A DNA stretch of 64,000 nt, taken from positions 1,783,225 to 1,847,224 of the forward strand of contig NC_085876.1 of assembly GCF_034702125.1 (NCBI RefSeq), read 5' to 3'. The notes beneath the pieces are model-generated. The model had not been told where the DNA came from and made no database searches. It was given only the letters and a program-made list of their open reading frames with translations. The translations under genes and the position numbers were made by a program. This document shows, piece after piece, positions 53,933 through 64,000 of the stretch (position 1 is the stretch's first letter; the number at the start of each line of letters is the position of its first letter). Source of the stretch: Engraulis encrasicolus (lineage: Eukaryota; Chordata; Actinopteri; Clupeiformes; Engraulidae).

Positions 53933-55037
53933 CAGGGTTCGTACGGTCATGAAAAACCTGGAAAAGTTATGGAATTCAAAATTTCAAATTTCCAGGCCTG
54001 GAAAAGTTATGGAAAACGTTTTTTGGGTCAAAAGTTTTGGAAAAGTCATAGAAATCTATCTAGTGTTTCATCAATTATCTTTATGAACTTGAAGTCGCTC
54101 CGTAATAAAATGTAAATAGCCATGTCGAGTTGTCGTGGAAATGTTGTCTTGCGCAGTTTGCGTATTCATAACCCTTTGTTGCCAAATTGAGTGTTTTTCA
54201 AATAAGGCAGGTTGTAGTGGCTGCACGCGGTTTTCATGCATTTGTGGTGCTGGAAATCAGTCACATCTGGCAACCGTACTCCTCATTACGCACGAGCTAG
54301 ATGTAGTATGCGTGGCGTGGTGATAGCTGAGTTCTAAACTTCTAATAACGATGTTGCGGCTTGCCATGAAATGCAACTTCAACAAAGCGTGGCTTTCTAA
54401 AGATTGTCAGCAATGGCTAACAAGAGGAGGACGAACATTTTGATGTGTCCGATATGTGTGAAGCGCCACCTGTTAGCCACCTGAAGGGCAAGATACACCA
54501 ACCTCCTCAGCTAATAACAGGTTAGCAATTATAAGCGTGTTAGCGGTTCCACAAAAACTTAGCTAATGCCAAAAGGAATACAACCCAAAGACCTGTTTGG
54601 TGCGCTAATTTACTAGATAGAGCTTTCGGTAAGCCCCGACATATTGATATTGGGAAGCAAAGGTGCACCTGCGAGTGAATTTGTCCCATGCGCTGAAAGG
54701 TTAATGAAATCCGTACAGTAGCCTATGTGTGCATGACCGCGAGCCAAACAATTACCAATGTCGGCATGACGCGAGTGTTTTGAAATATAAGCAGCAGCGC
54801 TAAAAGAGTTTGAAAAGTAATGTGGCTTTGTTTCAAATCAGTCAGATTGTTGCAACACAAAATGAGGATCACTGTCGCATCTCGTTGAGTGGGCGTTTAT
54901 AATATGGGGGGATAATAATATAATATTCCCCCACCCGCACGCCAGCGATTGGTCATTGTTTTTTAGGTCCTGGAAATTTAGTAAAAGGTTTTGGAAAAGT
55001 CATGGGAAAAAATTGGTGAAAAAGTGTATGAACCCTG
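53933..55037. mobile_element. hAT element with CAGGGTTC ends
   Basis: The left end CAGGGTTCGTACGGTCATGA and the right end GTGTATGAACCCTG are inverted. Inner phrases also mirror in sense: GGAAAAGTTATGGAA on the left and GGAAAAGTCATGGG on the right. AT-rich flanks (TATATTAA and TATTAAAT) give a poor but possible duplication. A plus-strand frame at 54349-54444 reads MKCNFNKAWLSKDCQQWL, resembling the start of hAT transposases (F-N--WL), then stops. Confidence 0.75.
54349..54444 (+). pseudogene. Possible hAT transposase start remnant
   Basis: The frame opens at ATG 54349-54351 (about), gives LRLAMKCNFNKAWLSKD and QQWLTRGGRTF, then a stop. The C-x-F-N-x-x-W-L pattern fits the N-termini of several fish hAT proteins. 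Only about 30 codons survive, so the assignment is weak. Confidence 0.4.
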
Positions 55038-55129
55038 TATTAAATATATATAGATATCAATAGTCATTATGGAACACATTCCTCATTTTACTATGAAAAT
55101 ATAATAATTTTAGTATCTAACACTGTGTG

Positions 55130-55640
55130 GTGTCATTCTCAATTCTGATTGGCTGATAGCCGTTTTAAATAGTGCGTAAACACACACCTTCTAACTGAAT
55201 ATTTTATGTGCGTCTAAGTAAGACGCGGCCCATCTAAGTTGGTAATGAGAATATGTTGCAATTGGGGTAGGAGGTCTGCAAGAAGAGCACATCTTTGTGA
55301 CCATCTGTGGTTGGGGTATCAGTGTGATTGTAAAGTCGTTTCATTCCTGCGGCGTTTATAGCACGCACGCCCTGGGTAACCAGCCACTTCCTGAACTTGT
55401 CCATTGAACGACGCGGGGCAAATGAATTGTTATTAAAGTGTTTTTAAAGACATTTGGTCAACAATTAAGTGTAACAGTGTTATATAAGCAATAAGCCACT
55501 TGAACTCGTGGGTGGTGCTCTATTTATAATGGGTATGGGGAGGTTTAAGGCACTCCGCTTCGCGTCGTGCCCCACTTCCCATACCCGTTATAAATCGTGC
55601 ACAACCCACGGCCTGTCGCGGCTTATTGCCGTATCATGGC
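55130..55640 (+). repeat. Interspersed repeat, copy 2 (uninterrupted)
   Basis: Matches 15985-16830 without its MITE. It begins near TGATTGGCTGATAGCC and ends with a palindrome (55522-55595) and CACGGCCTGTCGCGGCTTAT. No coding region. Confidence 0.75.
55522..55595. repeat. Terminal palindrome of interspersed repeat
   Basis: ATTTATAATGGGTATGGGGA pairs with TCCCATACCCGTTATAAAT; the stem continues through GGCACTCCGC/GCGTCGTGCC around a tiny loop. Stem about 33 bases. Confidence 0.85.
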
Positions 55641-56862
55641 TGAACTTTCTCTGGGCTCATACATGTCTGATGTTTATCTGATAGTATATATACATGGGTT
55701 CTAAATTTTGTTAATAACCTGACTGCACAAAAATCTCAACCTCTGATTGTTGCAAACCGCTGTCGGTCAAAAAAAATAGTGCACGTGGTTGGCTGCCAGT
55801 GTCTTGCCCCTCCTCATAACATCATGTTTACAAAACACGTATTGCAGGACCATGTCAGGGCCAATGTCAGTATTTCAGCACAGAAATACCTGACTGGACT
55901 TAACAATAGCTTTTTGAAGACATGCTCATTCACAAATCTGACCTGCAAACAACTGTTAATCCGCATTTAATAGCACCACAAAATAATTCCTCGTCATCAA
56001 ATATTTTTTCTTAAAGTGTGAGATTTTTAGTTGTTGCTGCTGATTCGCTAATGCTACATTTTTTTCATGAATACTTACCACCACCATCAAATTCTAAGTA
56101 TTCATTATGACTTTAAAAATTGCACTTTTCATACATGAAAAGGGGGATTTTCTCCATGGTCTGCCATTTTGAATTTCCAAAAATAGCCATTTTAGCTGCA
56201 AAAATGACTGTATTTGAACCATACTAGAAAATATTTGTTTATTACTTAGTAAACTTTCACGTAAAGGTCAAATTTGGCAATAGGCAGCCCAGTTTCAATG
56301 AGCAGCATAGTTGCAGTACCTTTTTTGACCATTTCCTGCACAGTGTCCCTTTACGTTATTTTTTGCTTATTTTGGTGTACATTAATTCGTAAATTATTAC
56401 TATTTGTTGCTATACTTTTTCTTCCAAACTGCCACGGACCCCCTGGCACCCCTTCGCGGCCCCCACTTTGAAAACCATTGTCCTAAATCCGCTAATCAAC
56501 TTTCCTTGCTCCACATAGTGTCAAATTTGGCACCTTTTAAAAGTCCTCTGTTTTGTTTCCAACTCTCGGCTGCTCGCTTCTTCGCAACCCATCACCTCCA
56601 CAGCTCCACCTTGTTGTGTATGACATGGCATGGGCTACTCCTTCTCAGGTTGCCTGCTCTTTTCATGGGGGAATTGTTTGCTTTCCTAACCTTAAATTGG
56701 GTGAGCATTCCTACTGCTGTCCCCTGAATCCCTCCTTTGCATGGTGCTCATGAAAATCCAGGGGACTCCTCAGAACAGAGCCATACCACCAAATATAATT
56801 CACAACTATTCAATTAAAAAAAAAATAGCGTTTAGAATGTCTTCTCTTGTGTTGTTTGACTG
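55641..56862. other. No recognisable gene
   Basis: A phrase GGACCCCCTGGCACCCCTTCG (split here only for description) near 56437-56457 resembles the inner parts of CAG-type hAT MITEs, but no ends were found. Overlapping frames at 56274-56753 lack domains. Confidence 0.4.
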
Positions 56863-56870
56863 TAATGAAC

Positions 56871-58186
56871 TAGGCTTGGGCGATGTCCCCCTAATTGGCA
56901 GCTGACGATGTTTACAGTGAGACGATGCGATGGACGATGACATCGTCGCCGTGGGGGGGGGTAATATTATTATTATTTTTTTTTATTATATTATTATTAT
57001 TATATGTTTCGTTTTTTTGGCTTTCGCTAAGCTATTATTTTAATATATTTGCTTTAAGAGTAGGCCTAAGTCAAATATATGAACAGTTTTTAAATTCTTA
57101 CAAAAAAAAGTTTAAACCTCCTCCAGCTGCGCTACTGTCTGCAACAGAGATGGTCGCTCCTCTGCTGTCTGTGAGAGCGACTCTCCCCGACCGACCCCTC
57201 CCCTTCGCCCTTCTTGTCTCTCGTGTCATCATCAGCTGCTTCAAGCCCGCTCTTCCAAACTCCACCGCATGGAAACTTATTTTCAGTAAATTTCGTGATG
57301 CAGCCTACTGCAGGCTGCTACTAGAGTGTGTTATTTAACGGCGTAGTTCTATTTCAAGACCAGCTGTGTCACAGCGTTTTTTGCATACCGGTACATAACT
57401 TTAGCCATGCAGGGAAGCCCAGAACGTTTGTCAAATGGAAGAGATGAGAACCCACGCGTGCCTTCTCGAGGTTTTGCAATGGCTTTTAGCCCGAGTTAGC
57501 AAATTACCCGACGCGAATGTTTCTTAAGCACACGGCGAGACTTTTTAATTCATCAATGGAAACAATTGCAGTGAAGCCACAGAGACGCGGGCAGACATGG
57601 AATCGCTTGCGCTCCCTCTTGGCAGTGGGCTAATCAGAAGTGTAGCCTACAATCTTGTGTGGCTACTTCACAAGACATCTCCATCGCGGAGAGATTAAAC
57701 ATTTTGAGTCGAATTTCCGTTAAACATGAAATGGTAAACTGTCGCAATTGCTGAACGATTTGTTGCTTTCACTTTAGGCTACTCCGGAGGGAGAACCAAT
57801 GCCTCATGACTCTCCGTTATAGAAACTTGGGTCACATAAATAAATGTAGGCAATCAGACACTTACTTGAACTCATATGCAGCAAACAATAGTAGGGCTTA
57901 GTTCACAAGTTTTTTTTTTTATTCCATTGCGGTTTTTTTCGTAGCTATAAAATTCACTCTGCTTGAGGCTTGTGTTGACAGTCCGTTCAGTCCTGCTACC
58001 TGCGCAGTCCGCTGCTACTAAGGATTTTACGGTAATGTTTCAGTATTGCAATGCCAAGCACCGTAATGATGGCAATAGCAGCGGCTTCAAAATACAAATT
58101 CCTTGGCATCACGATGTTGGCTGTCCATCGTGATGCCAGCTGTCCATCGCCGATGGACGATGACATCGTCTATCGGCACAACCCTA
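56871..58186. mobile_element. Nonautonomous hAT element (TAGG...CCTA ends)
   Basis: Left TAGGCTTGGGCGATGTC and right CATCGTCTATCGGCACAACCCTA are inverted with mismatches; GGACGATGACATCGTC, itself a palindrome, is present next to both ends (about 56932 and 58155). Flanks TAATGAAC (56863-56870) and TAATGGAC (58187-58194) match at 7 of 8. A 147-codon frame inside has no recognisable domain. Confidence 0.85.
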
Positions 58187-58268
58187 TAATGGACCTGACG
58201 GAACTCTTCTTGTACCTCTTCCACATTTCTTGTGCACTTTCATCTCATATTTTCCACCTCAAACCCAT

Positions 58269-58275
<7 letters not shown>

Positions 58276-58311
<36 letters not shown>

Positions 58312-58376
58312 CAAGCTCACACGCACACACACACACACACACACACATGCAAGCTCACACGCACACACACACAAAC
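58276..58376. repeat. (CA)n microsatellite with duplicated spacer
   Basis: Two CA blocks are separated and followed by ATGCAAGCTCACACGCACAC (58308 and 58346), an evident tandem duplication of about 38 bases. Another AC run is at 58509-58540, and GA-rich DNA follows at 58630-58790. Confidence 0.9.
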
Positions 58377-58504
58377 ACAACCTTCCACCTTCCAGTCTCC
58401 CTCTACTCTAGCATGTGTTCAATGAGTTTGACCTCCCTCTGTTCTGAGGCCCCTACCTCACCCATCTCGCCCCACCCCCCCACACATCTCACCTGAGACA
58501 CGCA

Positions 58505-58543
<39 letters not shown>

Positions 58544-59107
58544 TGTCTGAGTCTTCTGGTCTTGCCCTTGACCTGATATCCCTTCCTGTAGAGTGGAGGC
58601 CAAAGGGGCAATGAGCAGAGGAAATGAGCCGAGAGAGAAAGAGTGTGAGAGAGAGATCACAGCTACAGAGATCGAAAGACCTGAAGAAAAACCCAGAGAG
58701 CAATAGTGAGAGAAAACAGAGAGAGAGAGATGAGAGTGGAGAGAAAAGGATGCAGAAAGAAAGAGATGAAGGAAGAGAAAGAGTTCACTTCTCCGCCCCA
58801 GACAGGTGCTGCCCCCATCGACTGAAGAGGCCACAGAGCACAACCCTTTGATCTTTCCCTCCTTTATTCTCTCTTCTCCTCCTTTATGAGCTCCCTCTCT
58901 CTCTCTGTCGCTCTCTTCCACCTCCTCCCCAACTGCCTGAAAAACTCCCTTTCCTTTCTTCTTCAACTGCAGCAAACAAAGCACAAAAAATAATACACGC
59001 TGGTCAAAATGTACACACACACAAGTTTTTTGTGTGTAATTTAAGTTACACACAATCAAAGTTGAAAAGTATTATGAAAAACTCTTGAATTGATTTGCTG
59101 TTTTACA

Positions 59108-59109
<2 letters not shown>

Positions 59110-59184
<75 letters not shown>
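59110..59184. repeat. (GT)n microsatellite, hAT insertion target
   Basis: About 37 GT units end exactly where the hAT element at 59185 begins; GT repeats resume immediately after its right end at 60692. Confidence 0.95.
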
Positions 59185-59187
<3 letters not shown>

Positions 59188-59824
59188 GCCTGTCACGATA
59201 ACAATTTTTGCCACACGATAACGATAACAAGAAATTATTGCGATAATCGATAATATTGTCTCTCTCGCTATTTTCAAACAATATAATGTGCAATAAAAAA
59301 CACTGCTATGCAAGGTGCGGCATCCTTGAAACATTGAATGTAACATTTGGGCCAGCAGACTCAGAGGTTTAAATAATTAAGATTGACGCCTGCTCCAAGA
59401 AGAAATGTGTCAAACAATATAATGACGTAAAAATGCAATAAAAATGTGACTACACCCCTTCACATTTTTAAAGCATCACGGCTGGGAATATATATATGTT
59501 TTTAAATACATCCCCATGGAGCAAAATAGGCTCTAAATAGGCTTTTTTGTATTTATTATTAAGGTAAGTTATATAGTCTTTCTTTAACATTTTCTGTTAT
59601 TTATCTTTCTCAAGCACACTGAATGGCTTAGGCCTATCCATGGTGTGATGTAAAATAACCTACTGGTGGGGTATTTTTAATTCATAAATTATTACTTAGA
59701 CAGCTTATTTCAAACAAATGCACGTTGTTACTAGCTAATTGTCAGTCAAAACCCAAATCAGCCCTGTTAAAGGCATTTCAACATCAGCAAAAAGCAAAAG
59801 AGCATGAACAGATGCACAAGTTCC

Positions 59825-59861
<37 letters not shown>

Positions 59862-60691
59862 TCGACTGGAACAAGTTGCAATTATGCGCACTTTAAAGTC
59901 CTTTATGAACGCCCATACATTGATTCTTATGAGTTATGAGTCGCCATGCCTCTGTTTCCCCTGTAGCGCGCTCAACCGTTCACATTGTCCTGGTGTGACA
60001 GATTTAAATCCACAAATCTTATCTTCATGATTTGCTTGCGGACTGCCTACTCATATTGTTAGGTCTAAATAAACAAGAAATATAGCGAAAATCACAAAAA
60101 GAACAGACAACGAACGTCGGGGTAGGAGGTGCATTGAAATAATAGTGGAAACTCGGCGAGGTTTAAAATAACAGCCTCAGAGCAAGTTTGTCGCGACGGC
60201 ACCACTATTTCATGTTTGCACAAACACGTCTTCGTCGTGGATATTGGGTTGCTGCGCATGTTTCAAAATGAACATTTGCATCCGTGTTGGAGCTGTTCAT
60301 TCCCCTCTCTGAGGAACGTTGCAGATGCGCTGACTGAGACTGGAAGAATATTGCGCTCCTAGTCTCTAGCGCTGACTCTTTGTCAAGGCTTATAAGCGAC
60401 GCGCGGGAAGACCAGCGTTCTATTTCAAAGACGTAAGTAGCCAGATCAATGCACTTTTTTCCAACCAGAACTGCACTGCACTTAAATTACACCAACATTT
60501 AAGCGTCATTGCGCTGCGTTGGCCTATAACGCGCCATCAGTAGTCTTATGGCTACGGTAGAGAAAGGGAGAGAGGGAAAACAAAACATCACGCAAATAAC
60601 TTATCGTTACTTATCGGGGCCAGAAAAGTGATCGTTCTTGTAAAAAGTTATCGTCCGATTTATTGACTTATCGTATATCGTGACAGGCTTA
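59185..60691. mobile_element. Nonautonomous hAT element inside a GT microsatellite
   Basis: Left TAGGCCTGTCACGATAAC and right ATCGTGACAGGCTTA are inverted repeats with hAT-type TA..TA termini and further ATCGATAA/TTATCG blocks. The flanks are both (GT)n, giving TGTGTGTG on each side, which fits an 8-bp duplication but cannot prove it. The 1.5-kb interior has a (CT)17 run (59826-59859) and no transposase. Confidence 0.85.
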
Positions 60692-61135
60692 TGTGTGTGT
60701 GTGGTGGTGGGGGGGGGTGCTTGCATGTGTGTGTGTTTAACACATGGATGTGCGCATGGCTCACATTTTTATTACTTCAAGAAATTCTAATTTGTGATAA
60801 ATCTCAATTAATGCACTGTGGCTATGTGTTAATGCTGTGTGTGTTTGTGTGTGTGTGTTTGTGCAGCCTTATCTCTCAGAATTCCGTGGAATACACACAA
60901 ATCTTTGGGACACAAATTCTGTGTCAGTTTCACGGATTTTGTTAATTCCATGTCCCTGCACTGCATTTCATTCAGACCTTAGAATAGGGCAACATTACGG
61001 TATGGATAACACCACAATGAAAGGGACAATTGTAGCACTGAGGAGTGCACATCAGGAGAGCATTTCATATCTGCAGTGAAATGAAATGCAATCTAGGCTA
61101 TATGTACTGTAGAAGAATGTCTAAGTGGTAAATGA
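60692..61135. other. GT-rich DNA and unassigned sequence
   Basis: After a GT tract the sequence holds a frame open from about 60862 to 61079 following an acceptor-like TTTGTGCAG. The peptide has no recognisable domain. GAATTCCGTGGAATA and TTTCACGGATTTTG phrases look repeat-like. Confidence 0.3.
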
Positions 61136-61157
61136 GTGTTCACTTGTTTTGCTCTTC

Positions 61158-61477
61158 AGGTGTTGAATTCACACAACAACATTGCATGCATAGCAGAGAG
61201 TGTGAAAGCAACCCACATGTGGTGGTCAGTGTTTACCCGTTCACATAATCGATGCTCCAGAAACCTTCAGGCAACGTCAGAAAAGGCTGCTCCCTCTTGC
61301 ATCAACCAGAAGCTCAGGAAGTTCCTTTCATGAGATACGCAGCATCTCTCAAGCCCCAAGAAGAAGTCCAGTTCGCTCACAGCTAAACTCTTCGGAAAAC
61401 ATGACCTGGGTGAACAAGAATCTTCACAGGCAGAAGTTCAAAAAGGTGTCAGTCAGAGATATATTGATGAACACTGA
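61158..61477 (+). other. Exon-like open stretch with one stop
   Basis: After TTTTGCTCTTCAG (an acceptor-like site) one frame runs to 61477 with a single stop at 61331-61333. The second half reads SSPKKKSSSLTAKLFGKHDL then GEQESSQAEVQ, a plausible charged, Ser-rich protein segment. A small direct repeat follows (GTCAGTCAGAGA at 61448 and 61495). Unrecognised; it could be a decayed exon or chance. Confidence 0.3.
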
Positions 61478-61748
61478 ATAAATATGCAACTATGTCAGTC
61501 AGAGAACTGTTGATGAACGCTCGATAAATAAGTAATGAGCAACAGCATGTTCGCAATCCAATCGGCATAACTTTATGTCCTTAACTCTTGGTCCACTGTG
61601 TGTGTGTGTGCATGTGTGTACGTGCACGTGTGCATGATGAGAGAGAGGAGAAAGAGAGAGAGAGTGTGTGTGTGTGCGCATGCACGTGTGTGTGTTTATG
61701 TTGTGGCCCTCCATATTGTGTTCTCCTGGTGTCCAATTATTTTGTCAG

Positions 61749-61905
61749 GAAATCCATCTGCATCTACTCCTTTACATCGAATGATCTTCCCGCAGCCCAA
61801 GGCTCAACTGGGCCGAAATATCAGGGACATTTTCAGCCAAGACCGACAATCAGGCCTTGAGAGAGACATTGAAGCCAGTGACCACCTCTTTATTTATCTA
61901 ATATG
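61749..61905 (+). other. Exon-like open stretch after strong acceptor
   Basis: TTCTCCTGGTGTCCAATTAT and TTTGTCAG give a good 3' splice-site profile ending at 61748. The frame then reads STPLHRMIFPQPKAQLGRNI followed by RDIFSQDRQSGLERDIEASD and stops at TGA (61903-61905). The balanced composition looks protein-like, but no domain is recognised and no partner exon is secure. Confidence 0.3.
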
Positions 61906-62199
61906 AGCTATTTGTAACAGCCAAAGTGCATATGTATGACTATTTCACAGAGGCTTGCTGTAGCAACATGAACATTCGATTGAAGGGACGTTTTTTCTCT
62001 TGTATGATAATCTCTCCTCGGTCAACCTGAGCCAGTTCTGGCAACATACAATACAATACACCATAGCACAGTATAGCAGCAATGAAGTTGTCTCAAAGTG
62101 CTTTCGTAATACATACACACATATATATTCCCACTTTCTCACACCTGCTGTGGAGGCTGCCGTACGGGCGCCAATTATCTGGGGTTCACATGAGAAAAT

Positions 62200-62200
<1 letters not shown>

Positions 62201-62266
<66 letters not shown>
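62201..62266. repeat. (CA)33 microsatellite
   Basis: Uninterrupted CA repeat. Confidence 0.97.
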
Positions 62267-62268
<2 letters not shown>

Positions 62269-62362
62269 CACAACAGTAATAATAGTCCTAAAAAGATTAC
62301 TTTAGAAACCACCGTATCATAGCCTAATTTCATAACATCAAGACCTAGCCTATTATATGCAT

Positions 62363-62998
62363 GCGCTCTTATGTCTCCTCAAGAAGCTGGATGCAGTTTA
62401 TCATTCAGCATTGCGATTTGTAACAGGTGCCCCCTCAAGAACCCACCATTGTGATCTGTACTCTAAAGTCCAATGACCATCCTTGTATTTAAGGCGTAAA
62501 TTGCATAGGCCTATGTTACTTTTTATTGCAAAGGCACTGTTGGGCAAACTTCCCTATTATATCTGTAATATAGGCCTATTGACTTTTTGTACTTTATCTT
62601 ATGACACACATTCCTCACACAAGTTACTACTACAGTCTTGTACTCCTCGCACTGAATTAGGGAAAACAGGCTTTTCTTTTTATGCCCCATACCTATGGAA
62701 TGAGTTACAGGAGATATTATGTATGAACTTTCTGCCCTCATTAGAGACTTTTAGGAGGGAAATTAATACAGTATACACAGAGGAGTGCCATTGTTTCTGA
62801 CTATGCAGCACATAGGCTACTTTTGATCTCAAAATACGTTTTATGTATTCTTCTTAATGTGTTTTTTGTACATTTATTTTCCTTTTTGTCTATGTGTTTG
62901 TCTGTTTCTGTAACTATATGTATGCTGCCATTTTGACCAGGACTCCCTGGCAGAAGAGACTCTAGTCTCAATGGGACAATCCTGGCTAAATAAGAAGA
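62363..62998 (+). pseudogene. LINE 3' end, reverse transcriptase C-terminus
   Basis: One frame from 62363 to 62800 reads LLKKLDAVYHSALRFVTGAP, then THHCDLYSKV, an in-frame TGA at 62474 where Trp is expected, then LRRKLHRPMLLFIAKALLGK and LGKTGFSFYAPYLWNELQE. These are the conserved C-terminal blocks of LINE proteins. The 3' untranslated part ends CTCAATGGGACAATCCTGGC with TAAATAAG near 62990, typical of fish LINE tails. 5'-truncated and disabled by the stop. Confidence 0.85.
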
Positions 62999-62999
62999 C

Positions 63000-63540
63000 A
63001 GGACTGTGTAGTTCTACTTAGCCTAACTGAAAGGCGTTATCAACTCTTAAAGGAGCAATCCTGCCAATTTCAATATGCTGTTGTATTGGTCACGCTACCC
63101 TTGACTTGTCAGTACCCTGTGATGCTGCAATTTTTGGCTCAGCCCTTGGCGAGATGTGAGCTATTCTAATGGGGGCAGCTTTTGCTTACATTTTAAAAAA
63201 TCTTAACATAGGCTTACTCCAAATATTTTCCCAAAAGGTTTGCTAGTTGTCTGCTGATGTTGTATAACCTTTTGGATGTCTTTGGGAATAAATCAAGATG
63301 TTTTTTTGAAATGTAAACAAACACCTGCCCCCATTACAATGACCAGGATCTCAAAAAAGGCTGAAGAAAAAGAAAAAAAATATCAGGTACTGACAATTCC
63401 ATGGCAGTGTGAGCATTACAACTGCATGTTTAAATTGGCTGAAGTTACCCTTGTATACCGTCACAGCTTCAACTTAAGGTCAGTCCCTCTGTTTCTCCTT
63501 TAGACAGTGTCTTCTCTGCTACCTCCCCTATATTGCCTTA
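63000..63540. other. No recognisable gene
   Basis: AT-rich sequence with short frames only. A repeat-like CTAAAAGGAGCAATCCTG phrase is not matched elsewhere in the window. Confidence 0.4.
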
Positions 63541-64000
63541 TTCCCTTGTGAAAATCGACCATGGTTTTACTGTAGTGATCATGGTTTTACCATGGTATGA
63601 CATGGTTACTCTAAGTACTCTGAACCAACCAAATTATTGTGGCTTATCCATGTTTTTTGGGCTAACCATGAAAACCGTGGGTCCTGACTAACCATGGATC
63701 ATGGTTATTCATGGTTTTCGTGGGGTTTTTTCAGCATGGTTTGTGACTATGGTTTAACCAGGTTTGATTCCCACCCGTACTTCTCCCTACACCTCCATCC
63801 ATGACTGAAGTACCCTTGAGCAAGGCACCTAACCACACATTGCTCCAAGGACTGTCACCAATATGTGTGTTGGATAAAAAAGCGGCAGGTAAGTGTAATT
63901 TAATTAATAATTCTAAACAGTTGTAAAACCATGGTTAGTTTTCAGAGTAAAATTATGGTTAATTTTATATTTAAACCATAGTCAAACCATGAACCATAGT
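63541..64000. repeat. ACCATGGTTTTAC-type repeat cluster
   Basis: CATGGTT or AACCATG occurs more than fifteen times in both orientations (63558-63760 and 63925-64000), forming many small palindromes such as ACCATGGT. A SINE fragment interrupts it at about 63755-63905. The cluster runs off the window end. Confidence 0.75.
63755..63905 (+). mobile_element. Fish SINE fragment (tail half)
   Basis: AGGTTTGATTCCCACCC (B-box-like) is followed by GAAGTACCCTTGAGCAAGGC, ACCTAACCACACATTGCTCC and TTGGATAAAAAAGCGGCAGG, a series found in many fish tRNA-derived SINEs whose tails come from a LINE. The tRNA-like head is missing or merged with the repeat. Confidence 0.75.

Noticed and set aside
56895..57338. 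147-codon frame
   Set aside because: It lies within a nonautonomous hAT element; apart from an AT-derived hydrophobic run it has no transposase motif.
58051..59059. Frames of 124 to 218 codons
   Set aside because: They consist largely of CA- and GA-repeat translation; the remainder has no recognisable domain.

Overview
This window looks like a gene-poor, transposon-saturated stretch of a ray-finned (teleost) fish nuclear genome. The evidence is seen directly: very long CA/GT and GA/CT microsatellites, tRNA-derived SINEs with fish-type bodies, L2/CR1-like LINE reverse transcriptase relics, piggyBac relics and at least a dozen hAT-superfamily elements, with eukaryotic splice signals inside one transposase gene. 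The very frequent motif TAGGCCTA reminds me of clupeiform (herring/shad-like) genomes, but that is only a guess. There is no operon, phage, plasmid or CRISPR array, and no complete host gene that I can name.

The clearest gene is an intact hAT transposase (TTF-type zinc finger, DUF4371-like domain, hAT C-terminal dimerisation region) on the minus strand at 23724-25823. It sits in an apparently complete hAT transposon (22712-28566) whose 5' exons lie in a ~500 bp tandem duplication. That transposon inserted into an older, unrelated hAT element (21511-29569, perfect 8-bp target duplication) that carries the ruined start of its own zinc-finger transposase. A second relic of the older family lies at 48573-49588, directly against a decayed piggyBac transposase (49589-50545).

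Layout: 0-9 kb has hAT nonautonomous elements (969-1315, 2419-3560, 6102-6436), a local duplication and minisatellites. 9.9-11.5 kb is a TTAA-flanked piggyBac-like element with a nested MITE. 11.7-15.5 kb is a giant inverted repeat with ~660-bp arms, one arm interrupted by a 762-bp insert. 16-20 kb holds old repeats and hairpins. 20-21.5 kb is purine/pyrimidine low-complexity DNA. 21.5-29.6 kb is the nested hAT pair and 29.7-31.7 kb another hAT. 32.1-35.1 kb is a four-level nest of DNA transposons. 36-37.2 kb is a split LINE relic. 39.6-40.9 kb has duplicated exon-like cassettes on the minus strand, the best candidate for a host-gene remnant. 40.9-42.4 kb and 46.6-47.2 kb are LINE reverse transcriptase relics. 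47-51 kb is a hAT/piggyBac graveyard. 51-64 kb has a SINE with a perfect target duplication, more hAT elements, large microsatellites, two short exon-like open stretches at 61.1-61.9 kb, a LINE 3' end and a SINE embedded in ACCATGGT repeats.

The elements do not form a pathway. The useful information is stratigraphic: target-site duplications and interruptions let the order of insertions be read. All element calls rest on motifs and duplications visible by eye, and family names below superfamily level are not assigned.
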